From: Rhipicephalus microplus
Lineage: Eukaryota > Arthropoda > Arachnida > Ixodida > Ixodidae
Reading direction: 5' to 3'
NCBI RefSeq assembly: GCF_043290135.1
Contig: NC_134700.1
Coordinates: 159,312,053-159,376,052 of the forward strand
DNA: 64,000 nt
Shown: one piece after another, positions 60,001 through 63,600 of the stretch
How the letters are laid out: each line of letters begins with the position of its first letter
Numbering within the stretch: position 1 is the first letter of the stretch
Program-made: the position numbers and the translations under genes
The notes under the pieces: generated by a model
What the model saw: the letters and a program-made list of their open reading frames with translations, nothing else
The model's database searches: none
What the model was told of the DNA's origin: nothing

Positions 60001-62150
60001 GACCACTTTGACCACACATTAACAGTATATAAGCTATCACAGAGTTTTTGTACTTGTAAAAACAAAAAAAAGTAATGACCATGCCCCCCTCTCCGGTCTT
60101 GCTTCAAACGACACCCCCCCCCCCCCCCAACTGAGTGGCTGAATCCACCCTTGTGTCCTTGTTGCAGTGACTGCTTCGCCCTGTATTCCCTACAACTGAA
60201 ACCATCACAAACTTTTGTTACAACTGGAACCATCACAAACTTTTGCACACACGCACGCGTGCGTGTGTGCCTCCGAGATGTACTACCCATGGACGAAGTT
60301 TTGAATCGCAGAGGCCGCAATCAGATTCTAAAGTTGTTTAGGTGCGCTGTTGATTTGGCCATTAAAATCTGTTGCTGCTTCCCCCCCGTGACACGACCGC
60401 GGTCGGACATTCGAATTAACTGAAGCGCGGCCAAATTTGTCCCAATTAATGAGAGTTTCCAGTCATAGAACAATGCACATTTTGGACGGGACCAAATGCC
60501 GTCGCCAAATTAACCAAAATTCCAAATAAACGAGGGTTAAATTAATTAAAGGTTACTGTACAATTGATAAACCAAATAATGAATATAACGAAATATTTGT
60601 GGCTCTTATTCAACTTCGTTATAACGATGTTTGAGTGTATTCTTTGGCTGATGTTCACCGTAGCACGCTGACTTCTCGCTTTTGAAGGGGAGCTTCATGG
60701 TACATTGCAGCAAGTACCTTACCACCACTTCAATTGTACCTGTTAGCGAGGCACTACCAAGAAGTGACACAGGCTCAAGTTTCTCCCAGGGGCAGACATT
60801 GCTGAAAACATGTTTTGAACTTCAGCTAACCGACATATTAAATTGGCAAGCCACATTTGAAGCATTCAGCCAGACATAACTTAGTACAGAAAATGTAATA
60901 AATGCCCCATTATTGTTTGCAGCATTTTCGTTTTCCTCTTTTCTTGAGAATACAAACCTCACAAGTTCTGACAAAAAAAAAGAGTACTTAGTTATGATAA
61001 TACTCAAAAAGAGAACCTAAATATAATGAGATAGGTCATAATGCAACCAAGGCCTCCCACAGCATCAAGAGTGCAGCAACAACAAAAATAAGAGAAAGAA
61101 TTGGTACAAATCAGATCACAATCTGGCTCCTGCTTTTGAACTTGTGCCTGCTCAACGTAAGACACCGTTAAACAAGCAAATGATCACTGCTCAGAGCTCC
61201 ATGAGCCCTTCACGAGCTTACCGTATCGTCCTTCTTGAAGCCAATGCTGTCAAAGAAATCCTCTAGCGCCGTGAGACACCTTTCGAGGACGTTCTTAGAC
61301 AGAGGTAAGGTTTCCTGCCAAAAGAAGTGAAGTCGTCTATCAGCATTGCACTACATCTCAGATAGCCAGAAGAAACACGGTAACAAGCCTCATATTATTG
61401 GTAACAAGCCTCATAATATTGCCTAAACAAAGTCCCATACAACTAAACTACAATATGATTAAAAGACATGGTATGTTATAATGAGATGACCTAGACAACT
61501 TTCAACCACCTAGGAGTTTTTATATGCCTTTAAACTTAGAATAACAGGAGTGGACTGGCATTTTGCCCAATCTAAATGTCAAACATGCAGACTTGAGCTA
61601 AGCAGCACAACACATGACAGTGCACTAGTGTGGAGTGTTCTCACTGTGAGATAAGACTTTTCTTGTATTGTAGAAGGAGGACTTACTAAAAAAATTCCAA
61701 TAACTTTTCTCCTTGGCACCTCCTTAATAGATGCCCAAGGGTTGATAACATTGGAGAAAAAATAAGAGCTCTCCAAACTAACATGAATTGCTAATTAGCA
61801 TTAATGAACTAATTCCACAAAGTAGCAGAGCTGTCTACTATATTAATGGTTTATCTTGCTCACCCTGGAAAGAAGTTAATAATCTGCTTTCAATATGCTA
61901 CTTCAGTAGATAAATAGCATAACAAGAAAAATGGAAGTGAAATAGAGGACCCAAAATGTGCTACACTATTAGCTTGTAGTGAGCGATAATCAATTATTTA
62001 AAAAAATGGTACGCACCTCATTTTTGAGGTGCGAGATGAGAGCCCAGAGGGGCGTCGCCGAAGCCTCCAGTTCAGCTGAGAAGGCTGCATAGTAGGTGTT
62101 GGGCTCGAACTCCACGTGCTGTGTCAGCTCTCGCTGGTTGACATTCATGC
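2928..62150 (-). CDS. UBR3: UBR3-like E3 ubiquitin ligase, spliced, 17 internal exons (partial gene)
   Basis: This entry is the gene-level span; exons are listed separately. UBR3 is a RING-H2 E3 ubiquitin ligase of the UBR family, which moves ubiquitin from an E2 to substrates in the cytosol. The translated exons follow the known UBR3 order: a helical middle region ([70 protein letters not shown]), a low-complexity linker, a basic helix ([19 protein letters not shown]), then the RING-H2 start (YECVIC and [14 protein letters not shown]). All 16 junctions keep phase; the joined exons give 1040 codons with no stop. The initiator, UBR box and 5' exons lie right of 64000. The final CxxC of the RING and the C-terminus lie left of position 1. 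Introns range from about 0.1 to 9.8 kb and are full of transposons. UBR1/UBR2 are less likely because the sequence after the first RING cysteines follows UBR3. Confidence 0.95.
3574..3728 (-). repeat. 3' LTR of gypsy element
   Basis: On the minus strand it starts TGTAGTGGTGAATTCGC and ends CTCCGTTGCA. It aligns along its length with the LTR at 9433-9584, with substitutions and small indels, so the insertion is not recent. Confidence 0.93.
3764..4759 (-). pseudogene. gypsy integrase, 3' part, frameshifted
   Basis: After the insertion the zinc finger resumes at [20 protein letters not shown]. The catalytic core has the first Asp in GIDLYGPLP, the second in LLSDRGC and the Glu in [10 protein letters not shown]. 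Two frameshifts follow before the C-terminal [10 protein letters not shown] and HVSRLKP motifs. The domain set is complete but not translatable as one frame. Confidence 0.9.
4760..5902. mobile_element. Tigger-like element inside gypsy integrase
   Basis: The left end starts CAGTAAAAGCTAGTTTATTCGG at a TA, the family end seen at 320. The host integrase codons resume exactly at TA 5903-5904, so the insert is 1143 bp. The right terminus is a poor inverted match, so it may be rearranged. Weak coding scraps ([14 protein letters not shown] near 5740-5790) look like a CENP-B-type DNA-binding start. No complete transposase is present. Confidence 0.75.
5903..6801 (-). pseudogene. gypsy RNase H and integrase zinc-finger start
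   Basis: RNase H motifs are seen: [37 protein letters not shown], and [11 protein letters not shown]. The frame continues into the H2C2 zinc-binding start of integrase ([20 protein letters not shown]) and is cut at RYY by the insertion at 4760-5902. Confidence 0.92.
6450..7600 (-). pseudogene. gypsy reverse transcriptase
   Basis: Fingers and palm motifs occur in order: [62 protein letters not shown], then YLDN where YLDD is expected (7035-7046). A frameshift lies at a poly-A/T run near 7370. A further shift near 6830-6900 moves the thumb and RNase H into another frame. Confidence 0.93.
7771..8352 (-). pseudogene. gypsy aspartic protease
   Basis: The flap and C-terminal motif [19 protein letters not shown] identify a retropepsin-type domain. 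The expected catalytic Asp-Thr-Gly reads Asp-Thr-Cys at 8332-8340 (context [13 protein letters not shown]), which would abolish or cripple activity. The frame runs on into the linker before the polymerase. Confidence 0.85.
8677..9363 (-). pseudogene. gypsy gag-like
   Basis: A start [20 protein letters not shown] lies just inside the 5' LTR. The body contains a retrotransposon gag-type helical region ([50 protein letters not shown]). A frameshift ends the frame at 8677; similar Pro/Ala/Thr-rich coding sequence goes on in other frames to about 8360. I see no intact zinc knuckle. Confidence 0.8.
9433..9584 (-). repeat. 5' LTR of gypsy element
   Basis: Upstream LTR in the element's orientation; TGTAGTGG to CCCTTGCA on the minus strand. 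I could not assign the adjacent primer binding site to a particular tRNA. Confidence 0.93.
9923..10065 (-). CDS. UBR3: UBR3 exon p
   Basis: It reads [20 protein letters not shown] then [20 protein letters not shown] and ends MHFDD. The acceptor is CTCTGCAG and the donor GTGAGTGC, phase 0 out. It lies between the first and middle RING Cys/His groups, a region that is variable and acidic in UBR3. Confidence 0.88.
10066..11280. other. UBR3 intron between exons o and p
   Basis: No recognisable element; short frames only. Confidence 0.6.
11281..11433 (-). CDS. UBR3: UBR3 exon o, first RING-H2 cysteines
   Basis: It reads [20 protein letters not shown] then [11 protein letters not shown] and [21 protein letters not shown] gives the first Cys pair of the RING-H2 domain. 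The acceptor is CTGCTCAG and the donor GTAAGC. The split Val codon joins to [10 protein letters not shown] in the next exon. The upstream 6 kb intron is almost filled by a TTAA-flanked element carrying a LINE. Confidence 0.95.
12125..13363 (-). pseudogene. LINE ORF2 3' part: RT thumb and RNase H
   Basis: An uninterrupted 412-codon stretch. It begins [20 protein letters not shown] after the YADD block and runs through the connection region ([15 protein letters not shown]) into RNase H, with [27 protein letters not shown] helix and [10 protein letters not shown] giving the acidic residues. The end is KYHLKLRS. It is part of the LINE at 11731-15690. Confidence 0.88.
13495..14599 (-). mobile_element. 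pogo-like element nested in the LINE
   Basis: Inverted ends CCGTATTTACTCGATTCTA (13495) and its near mirror at 14599, with TA at 13493-13494 and 14600-14601. Minus-strand scraps of transposase include a DNA-binding start ([20 protein letters not shown] near 14300) and the first catalytic Asp block ([19 protein letters not shown] near 13830). The rest of the catalytic domain is missing, so it is a non-autonomous 1105-bp derivative. Confidence 0.9.
14602..15511 (-). pseudogene. LINE ORF2 5' part: RT fingers and palm
   Basis: Two minus-strand fragments: a helical pre-RT region ([20 protein letters not shown], 15266-15511) and RT motifs (14602-15040) from [10 protein letters not shown] to [14 protein letters not shown] frame break separates them around 15040-15260. 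The second fragment is cut by the TA insertion at 14600. Confidence 0.85.
17471..17559 (-). CDS. UBR3: UBR3 exon n, basic helix
   Basis: It reads [20 protein letters not shown] then FLKKAMEI. The acceptor is ATACTTGCAG and the donor GTGAGTATG. This is the strongly conserved charged helix just before the RING-H2 domain of UBR-family ligases. It is only 103 bp from exon m. Confidence 0.96.
17663..18036 (-). CDS. UBR3: UBR3 exon m
   Basis: It encodes [20 protein letters not shown] followed by a variable segment, [11 protein letters not shown] and TDREER. Two in-phase acceptors are available, starting the exon at 18036 or 18021, which would add or drop five residues. The donor is GTGGGTGC, leaving two bases of an Arg codon. 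The [12 protein letters not shown] pattern is clearly UBR3. A long foldback sits about 25 bp upstream of the acceptor. Confidence 0.92.
18063..18228. repeat. long imperfect foldback
   Basis: The left arm (TGAAGAAATAGTAAGGACACAACCC through GGACAGGATAGGGC) mirrors the right arm (GCCCTATCCTGTCC through GGGTTGTGTCATTATTTCTTCA) around a centre near 18145. RNA from either strand could form a long hairpin. It lies just upstream of the acceptor of UBR3 exon m. Confidence 0.8.
18229..19517. other. UBR3 intron between exons l and m
   Basis: No gene. It contains a G-rich tract at 19237-19250 and a poly-A then poly-G tract at 19450-19479. Confidence 0.6.
19518..19954 (-). CDS. UBR3: UBR3 exon l, low-complexity linker
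   Basis: This 437-bp exon starts [20 protein letters not shown] and contains four (A/T)LVP units, a Ser/Gly-rich part ([20 protein letters not shown]) and ends ELEGGTALK. The acceptor is GCATTCGCAG and the donor GTGACT. It matches the position of the long, poorly conserved linker of UBR3. No stop occurs over 145 codons of GC-rich sequence. Confidence 0.85.
19955..21279. other. UBR3 intron between exons k and l
   Basis: It holds the tRNA-like sequence at 20279-20351; otherwise AT-rich and unassigned. Confidence 0.6.
20279..20351 (-). pseudogene. tRNA-like sequence
   Basis: Read on the minus strand it begins GCAGGGATGCTTAGCTCAGG and carries an A-box (TAGCTCAGGAGG) and a B-box-like GGTTCGAAA. 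The acceptor and T stems pair imperfectly (about 5 of 7 in the acceptor). It is more likely a tRNA pseudogene or SINE head than a working tRNA. The anticodon is not assigned. Confidence 0.4.
21280..21579 (-). CDS. UBR3: UBR3 exon k, low-complexity linker
   Basis: It starts [20 protein letters not shown] and is rich in Pro, Ala, Ser and Thr, with GALVP, GTVVP and SLVP units. The acceptor is CTTGCAAG and the donor GTAAGTG. The phases (in 1, out 1) fit both neighbours. The open frame, the splice sites and the phases support a real exon; I see no domain. It probably forms a disordered linker before the RING region. Confidence 0.85.
22113..22383 (-). CDS. UBR3: UBR3 exon j
   Basis: It begins [20 protein letters not shown] and runs through an acidic segment ([20 protein letters not shown]) to TNEAG. 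The acceptor is GCTGGCAG and the donor GTAATA, leaving in phase 1. The WFP motif marks the end of the conserved core and the start of the variable linker. Confidence 0.9.
22384..23093. other. UBR3 intron before the CR1-like LINE
   Basis: AT-rich; nothing recognised. Confidence 0.55.
23125..23868 (+). pseudogene. CR1-like ORF1, 5' frame with 2A motif
   Basis: The frame holds two copies of [12 protein letters not shown] 105 codons apart, a hydrophobic stretch ([15 protein letters not shown]), then [28 protein letters not shown] matches the 2A ribosome-skipping consensus D-(V/I)-E-x-N-P-G-P. After it comes a predicted coiled coil ([20 protein letters not shown] and repeats). A run of eight A near 23835 breaks the frame; the protein continues in the frame of the next entry. 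Confidence 0.85.
23843..24325 (+). pseudogene. CR1-like ORF1, C-terminal part
   Basis: It contains [20 protein letters not shown], then [20 protein letters not shown] and [19 protein letters not shown], typical of LINE ORF1 RRM and C-terminal RNA-binding regions. It ends [10 protein letters not shown] with UGA. ORF2 follows in the same frame. Confidence 0.87.
24326..27099 (+). pseudogene. CR1-like ORF2: endonuclease and reverse transcriptase
   Basis: Endonuclease motifs appear from [20 protein letters not shown] through [31 protein letters not shown] and [13 protein letters not shown] motifs: [77 protein letters not shown] and [11 protein letters not shown] stop near 25495 and a frameshift near 26530 interrupt it; the C-terminal thumb continues to FEESLQK at 27099. 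The first Met (24506) lies after the endonuclease start, so translation must begin upstream. Confidence 0.92.
27425..27690. repeat. Tigger-type fragment
   Basis: CAGTAAATCCCGGGTATATCGAAC resembles the mirrored right end at 63598, and the following text (CCCCTTGACTTTCCCATAC, CGATATATCAAACACTGTGCC) follows the left half of the 62739 element. It seems truncated on the right. Confidence 0.6.
27930..28060. repeat. fragment of the pogo-like family
   Basis: CCTTATTTACTCAAATCTAGTCTGACCCCGATTCTAAGC resembles the terminal repeat of the element at 13495. No partner end is visible nearby. Confidence 0.4.
28462..28560 (-). CDS. UBR3: UBR3 exon i
   Basis: A short 33-codon exon reading [20 protein letters not shown] then [13 protein letters not shown]. 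The acceptor is TTTTTTGCAG and the donor GTGAGT; both junctions are in phase 0. The 7.5 kb intron upstream contains the nested piggyBac stack; the 6.1 kb intron downstream contains the CR1-like LINE. Confidence 0.92.
28824..30831. mobile_element. Tigger-type MITE with internal minisatellite
   Basis: Ends read CAGTCGAATATTGATAATTTG and mirror as CACAGTCAAATCTCATTAATTC. It holds the TTAA-flanked MITE at 29015-29933 and roughly 110-bp internal units (30120-30640) with recurring GGCATTTGAGAGA and GTTGAAAGGAGAAG. It is a relative of the copy at 37547-38520. Confidence 0.8.
29015..29933. mobile_element. TTAA-flanked MITE (AGGGCCACTCACC ends)
   Basis: Inverted ends AGGGCCACTCACCA and TGGTGAGTGGCCCT, with TTAA on both sides (29011-29014 and 29934-29937). 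The related element at 37547 shows the empty site (CATTAATTGAAG), which proves this is an insertion. There is no coding potential I trust. Confidence 0.85.
31709..34121 (-). mobile_element. piggyBac transposon, structurally complete
   Basis: Inverted ends CTCTTTCCTTACCGT are exact over 15 bp, with TTAA at 31705-31708 and 34122-34125. An inner inverted repeat CATCGAT...ATCGATG lies near 34076-34097. It encodes one transposase with an intact frame and one short intron. All parts needed for mobility seem present, so it may be young or recently active. Confidence 0.93.
32067..33901 (-). CDS. piggyBac transposase, two exons, apparently intact
   Basis: This is a cut-and-paste transposase of the piggyBac (PGBD) family. 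Exon 1 (33901-33714) starts [20 protein letters not shown] and is Ser/Asp/Glu-rich. Exon 2 (33627-32067) carries the catalytic core. The 86-bp intron has GTAAGC and TTCTTACTAG, and joins in phase to give 582 residues with no stop. The catalytic Asp residues are seen in [20 protein letters not shown] and [12 protein letters not shown]-terminal Cys/His-rich zinc-binding domain ([25 protein letters not shown]) ends the protein. The length fits the family. The TTAA-flanked inverted ends argue against domestication. Confidence 0.93.
34688..35788 (+). mobile_element. Tigger derivative with transposase C-terminus
   Basis: The left end CAGACGACGTTCGATTTCTCGAAC mirrors the right end CAGTTGATATACGATTTTCTGAAC, after TA at 34686-34687; the right TA has mutated to CA. 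It is inserted into a repeat seen uninterrupted at 54917-55095, which shows the empty site. The plus-strand frame 35009-35476 keeps the C-terminal third of a DDE_1 transposase ([40 protein letters not shown]). Confidence 0.85.
35009..35476 (+). pseudogene. Tigger transposase C-terminal remnant
   Basis: 155 codons from [20 protein letters not shown] to QRQPNISGN. Resembles the tail of the transposase at 441 (a helical [11 protein letters not shown] block followed by acidic FNDLHAAGV and TLEDLTD motifs). The catalytic core and DNA-binding domains are missing, so it cannot act as a transposase. Confidence 0.8.
36051..36198 (-). CDS. UBR3: UBR3 exon h
   Basis: It reads [20 protein letters not shown] and ends [16 protein letters not shown]. 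The acceptor is GTCTCGCAG and the donor GTCAGC, phase 0 out. The PWPPxxxP and LLxCKTxxxxLFxxLYK patterns are UBR3 hallmarks. Confidence 0.94.
37018..37546. repeat. copy of the TAGGCTTGT MITE family, broken
   Basis: It aligns along most of its length with 44264-44953 (shared CAAAGT, AAAACACC, CTTGTTTCAATTT and GTTAGGTTATGA blocks in the same order). The right part is displaced by the Tigger-type MITE at 37547. Confidence 0.7.
37547..38520. mobile_element. Tigger-type MITE with internal minisatellite, second copy
   Basis: Ends CAGTCGAATCTCAATCATTCG and mirrored CACAGTCGATTCTCACTGATTC; TA on both sides. Its interior holds about four units of roughly 110 bp, each with AAAGGAGAAG, GGGACG(G/A)AA and GGCATTTGAGAGA-like parts. 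No insertion at the site where the other copy holds the TTAA MITE. Confidence 0.85.
38551..38788 (-). mobile_element. tRNA-derived SINE (Ruka-type, tick)
   Basis: On the minus strand it starts with a tRNA-like head: an A-box (GGTGGTCCAGTGACTAAGG) and a B-box (GGATCGAATCCCGGC). The body continues to AACGTTAAACCCCACA. Imperfect GAATTTGA(T/A)TAA repeats flank it. The sequence looks like the abundant tRNA-derived SINE of hard ticks; that family name is from memory. Confidence 0.85.
38822..40059 (+). mobile_element. Tigger derivative
   Basis: The right end mirrors as CTGTTGACAAGGGATAATTCAGACTTCAC, which aligns with the Tigger end at 320; TA lies at 38820-38821 and 40060-40061. The plus strand keeps scattered transposase C-terminal sequence: [20 protein letters not shown] (about 39430) and [15 protein letters not shown] (about 39650), in different frames with a stop between them. 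Confidence 0.8.
40218..40384 (-). CDS. UBR3: UBR3 exon g
   Basis: It reads [20 protein letters not shown] then [20 protein letters not shown] and ends MDRYTH plus two bases. The acceptor is CTGCATGCAG and the donor GTGAGTG. It is separated from the previous exon by a 9.5 kb intron holding several transposons. Confidence 0.95.
40640..40905. repeat. degenerate CAGTT/AACTG repeat tract
   Basis: Dozens of overlapping CCAGTT, AACTGG, CAGCTGG and GTTGCAACT words at irregular spacing of about 10-20 bp. A smaller similar patch is at 47225-47360. It looks like a decayed short tandem or palindromic satellite. Confidence 0.6.
40906..42464. other. UBR3 intron between exons f and g, left part
   Basis: No assigned element. 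It includes a poly-G tract at 41821-41834. A GC-richer patch at 41450-42000 has no convincing frame. Confidence 0.5.
42473..43766. mobile_element. hAT-like element carrying a GIY-YIG fragment
   Basis: Inverted ends CAGTGGCGTAACTAG and CTAGTTACGCCACTG, with an exact 8-bp duplication CCTCCCTA at 42465-42472 and 43767-43774, as expected for hAT elements. No hAT transposase is visible. The inside is GC-rich, with poly-C tracts and a Penelope-like endonuclease fragment. Confidence 0.85.
42780..43097 (-). pseudogene. Penelope-type GIY-YIG endonuclease fragment
   Basis: The minus-strand frame reads [20 protein letters not shown] then [12 protein letters not shown] and AEHSDQFNP. The VVY...YVG pair, the following Glu-Thr, Arg and His, and the preceding Cys-x2-Cys resemble the endonuclease domain of Penelope-like retroelements. 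The reverse transcriptase part is absent. It lies inside the hAT-like element. Confidence 0.65.
44264..44953. mobile_element. MITE with TTAGGCTTGT ends
   Basis: Inverted ends TTAGGCTTGTACGAATA and TATTCGCACAAGCCTAA (one mismatch). AT-rich 690-bp interior without coding potential. Flanks CTTATA and CTTGTA suggest a decayed target duplication. Confidence 0.75.
45005..46313 (-). mobile_element. Tigger derivative with transposase tail
   Basis: Ends CAGTCGATTTCGGATATATC and mirrored CAGTCGATAATTATTGGATATAT, TA on both sides. The minus-strand frame at 45190-45450 ends [25 protein letters not shown]-like, the same transposase tail as at 63330-63410. The rest of the transposase is lost. Confidence 0.85.
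46948..47110. mobile_element. short complete MITE (163 bp)
   Basis: Ends CATTCAAACCTCATTATAAC and mirrored CACTCAAACCTCAATATAAC, with TA at 46946-46947 and 47111-47112. No coding capacity. Its ends resemble the fragment ending at about 60640. Confidence 0.88.
47113..48204. other. UBR3 intron, unassigned
   Basis: It contains a patch of CCCAACTGGG-type words at 47225-47360 similar to 40640-40905; the rest is unassigned. Confidence 0.5.
48205..49999 (+). mobile_element. second copy of the TTAA element, 5' truncated
   Basis: The segment from ATCTTGAGCTTGTTTTGAAG to GCGTCGCATGAACG aligns with the minus strand near 17150-17060. The right end ACCCACGTCCCCCC followed by TTAA matches the element's terminal repeat. 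A plus-strand frame at 48613-48957 contains [19 protein letters not shown], which resembles the [14 protein letters not shown] stretch of the other copy. No left terminus was found. Confidence 0.6.
50459..50680 (-). mobile_element. diverged SINE copy
   Basis: The words ACATCCCAAAACCACAATATGATTATGAGGGACGCC, GAGGGCTCCAAAATTTTCGA and CCTTAACGTGCACC follow the order seen in the SINE at 38551. The tRNA-like head is badly eroded. Confidence 0.7.
50836..50981 (-). CDS. UBR3: UBR3 exon f
   Basis: It reads [20 protein letters not shown] then [15 protein letters not shown], ending DFEAFLEE. The acceptor is CTTCCTGCAG and the donor GTAAGG. The phases (in 1, out 0) agree with both neighbours. The CMxDRTHSxLxDLxPE pattern is typical of UBR-family ligases. 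Confidence 0.95.
50982..52039. other. UBR3 intron between exons e and f
   Basis: AT-rich; nothing recognised. Confidence 0.55.
52040..52173 (-). CDS. UBR3: UBR3 exon e
   Basis: It begins [17 protein letters not shown] and continues [20 protein letters not shown] to VRTNLG. The acceptor is GCCGATCAG and the donor GTGCGA, leaving in phase 1. The conserved pattern LEAALTFL(x)nL then Gly-Met across the junction fits UBR3. Confidence 0.92.
52174..53339. other. UBR3 intron between exons d and e, left part
   Basis: AT-rich, no coding signal; the LINE follows at 53340. Confidence 0.55.
53340..54587 (+). pseudogene. LINE reverse transcriptase, long open frame
   Basis: 415 codons without a stop: [70 protein letters not shown], the thumb ([15 protein letters not shown]) and the C-terminal end [20 protein letters not shown] to TKRVF. 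The catalytic YADD is intact. The unbroken frame suggests a fairly recent insertion. It cannot retrotranspose without the missing 5' part. Confidence 0.9.
53340..54890 (+). mobile_element. 5'-truncated LINE (CR1/L2-like)
   Basis: Begins inside the reverse transcriptase and ends with AATAAAG and a TTGATT-type repeat tail (54850-54885). It lacks ORF1 and the endonuclease, as is usual for 5' truncation. Plus strand, antisense to UBR3. Confidence 0.88.
54917..55095. repeat. interspersed repeat, uninterrupted copy
   Basis: It shares TTTTACACATTGTCATGGTA, GAAATCAGC and ATTTTATTACCCTAGGC with two pieces at about 34600-34687 and 35789-35880. These pieces flank the Tigger derivative at 34688. It ends GTGTCTCCCCTTAA, resembling the ends of the TTAA family. 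Confidence 0.65.
55132..55313 (-). CDS. UBR3: UBR3 exon d
   Basis: This exon reads [20 protein letters not shown] and continues through the conserved [14 protein letters not shown] and [13 protein letters not shown]. The acceptor is CTTGCAG and the donor GTGTGTATG. It ends with two bases (AG) of an Arg codon completed by the next exon. This is one of the most conserved stretches of UBR3. Confidence 0.95.
55440..55565. repeat. SINE fragment
   Basis: TTTTATGCCCACAAACTGCAATATAATCATG and GGAAGTTTCGACAACCTGGGGTTCCCT follow the order of the SINE body at 38551 with many changes. Confidence 0.5.
56255..56320 (-). repeat. SINE head fragment
   Basis: GCCGCTGAAGCGGCCAGGATTCGATCCGAAGACC matches the B-box region of the SINE at 38700-38745. 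Confidence 0.55.
56321..57152. other. UBR3 intron between exons c and d, right part
   Basis: It holds a CA microsatellite at 56913-56937. No other feature recognised. Confidence 0.6.
57153..57308 (-). CDS. UBR3: UBR3 exon c
   Basis: A 52-codon phase 0/0 exon carrying the highly conserved [20 protein letters not shown] block followed by [19 protein letters not shown]. The acceptor is TTGGTTCAG. The donor is taken as GTACAC after GCC ATG, because this keeps the residue count between HPLQ and ARNG expected for UBR3. An earlier GC donor after CTGCAG (dropping two residues) is possible but less likely. Confidence 0.93.
57747..57784. repeat. perfect palindrome, 17-bp arms
   Basis: GGAACACTGGCACTGTG, loop GGAA, then CACAGTGCCAGTGTTCC. 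Further GTGTTCCCA units follow to 57811, so the tract is partly a tandem repeat. It lies in the UBR3 intron before exon c. Confidence 0.95.
57812..59865. other. UBR3 intron between exons b and c
   Basis: It has a poly-G tract at 58036-58048 and a GC-richer stretch at 58640-58960. A Tigger-like end (CCGTAAAAGCTTCTAATTTAACGG) lies near 58560. No gene is supported. Confidence 0.5.
59866..60153. mobile_element. possible hAT-type MITE
   Basis: Ends CAGTGGCGGATACAG and mirrored CAAGGGTGGATTCAG are similar, with flanks CCTCCTTG-like and TGTCCTTG matching at about six of eight positions. The inside is dominated by C-rich tracts. Confidence 0.45.
60400..60640. repeat. Tigger-type terminal fragments
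   Basis: CCAAATTAACCAAAATTCC followed by GGTTACTGTA (60547) resembles the right end of the Tigger at 320. A second fragment, ATATAACGAAATATTTG to TTCGTTATAACGATGTTTGAGTGTA, resembles the MITE at 46948. I could not pair either with a left end. Confidence 0.5.
61222..61314 (-). CDS. UBR3: UBR3 exon b
   Basis: A 31-codon phase 0/0 exon starting [14 protein letters not shown] and ending [10 protein letters not shown]. The acceptor is TTTTGGCAG and the donor GTAAGC. It joins SHLKNE upstream to [14 protein letters not shown] downstream. The sequence is a helical segment just before the most conserved block of the protein. Confidence 0.85.
62017..62150 (-). CDS. UBR3: UBR3 exon a (most 5' exon seen)
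   Basis: It reads [20 protein letters not shown] and on to SHLKNE. The acceptor is AG at 62152-62151 and the donor GTGCGT follows 62017. The exon enters with two bases of a split codon and leaves in phase 0. It encodes part of the helical middle region, a weakly conserved stretch. The call rests mainly on phase and position next to clearly UBR3 exons. I found no earlier exon between 62151 and 64000. Confidence 0.8.
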
Positions 62151-62738
62151 CTATTTCATAAAATACAGAGGAAGAAAAAGGGAAAGCCAAACAGTGAGCC
62201 ACCAGCCGCAGCCTGGGTAGTACCAAAAGAGTCACAGTTTCGCTACAAGGGCAAAGCAATACGTGCAATAGCAACGCACTAGAATATCATACAAAGTAAG
62301 GATAGCTGCTAACTTCTTTAGCATTGGACCCGACATAACAAATCGCTGGCGTGAAGAAACACAGTGGCCACTATGGGCAAAGTGACATTCATGCAGTCGA
62401 TATCTTCAATGCATAGTAAGCAATGAGAGCGCATTCTTATGTAAAACATGAGCTGTCTGCGGCCCTCCGTCCAGAACATGAGCATGACCATGGTCGTTAG
62501 ACACAAGTGCGCACTTCCAAAGAGAATGGCGCAGCCTTCTTTCCAGCATCCATCCATGCACTTTCACATGGCAAGACACGACTGGTGCGTTTCGTATCTG
62601 CTTGAGCCGTGAGTGACAGCAGCCATCGCACACTTTCACCACTCACACATAGAAAATACGATACAAGAAGAAATGCTATCAATGTGGACTTAGGCAAAAC
62701 ACGACAGCAATGACAAAAATGCATCTCAAGTGCTCATA

Positions 62739-63598
62739 CAGTCAATTTCGATTGTTTCAAACTCGCATATATTGAATTACTGGCTATATTGAACAGTTGA
62801 AAAATCCCCTTGAATTTTCCATGCAAAAGTATGGGACCAGTACACCGTTGACCAGTGCACTACCAAACAGCGTGAACTCCACTATATCGAATGCTGTGCC
62901 GCATCAAAGCCCACGAAGTGCATTTTTCCTAGCAAATATTGATCTATTTTCGGCCGCGTTCTAAAAAGTTTGGAGGCTACGTTTTTTCTAGCTCTTCGCA
63001 TCAAAGCCGCTGAGAGCAGCGGCTGCCAGCTACAAAGCCACAAGTGGCACCATTATCACCAATATGACAACCGATGGCAACAGTGAGAGCCTGGGTTCGT
63101 CTTTCGGGCCTTGTGTACTTCTCGCCTCGTGCCTGATAAATTCTGATTCAGGAGTTGAACTGAACCTTGACCCCCACATAGCGATAAAAATTGTAACTGG
63201 CGCTTGGAGCAACGTCAAGCAAAGTTTCACCATAAACTTTCTTTGCGGGCCAGGTGACAACTTCGGGTGCGTCATGACCGCTGACAACGGCATACGGTGC
63301 CTCAGTCAATTGGCCGATTCGAAAAGCTTAAATGTTATTGAGGATGACGGGAACTTGACGGCACGCAAGAAACAAGACATGTTTATGGACTATTTTCATG
63401 CAAAACAAATTGCAGTAACTGCAGTTCACACCTTGTTCAATATACTGTGAGCAAATCATTATGTTAGCGCTTGTAACAATTTCTGAGACCTGAAATGCTT
63501 CAATTTAGGCCTTATATACGCATATTCAGTACTTCGAATTATCTATACATCAACTATTTCACAATCCCCTTTGAGTTCGATATATCCGGGTTCAACTT
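62739..63598 (+). mobile_element. Tigger derivative with transposase tail
   Basis: Starts CAGTCAATTTCGATTG after TA; the right end mirrors as AAGTTGAACCCGGATATATCG before TA. The plus-strand frame 63064-63450 holds MTADNGIRCLSQLADSKSLN and NVIEDDGNLTARKKQDMFMD, a transposase C-terminus close to that at 45190-45450. Confidence 0.82.
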
Positions 63599-63600
63599 TA

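Noticed and set aside
62318..62642. Further UBR3 exon upstream of exon a
   Set aside because: No frame there has acceptor and donor sites with the needed phase, and no UBR3-like pattern is visible.
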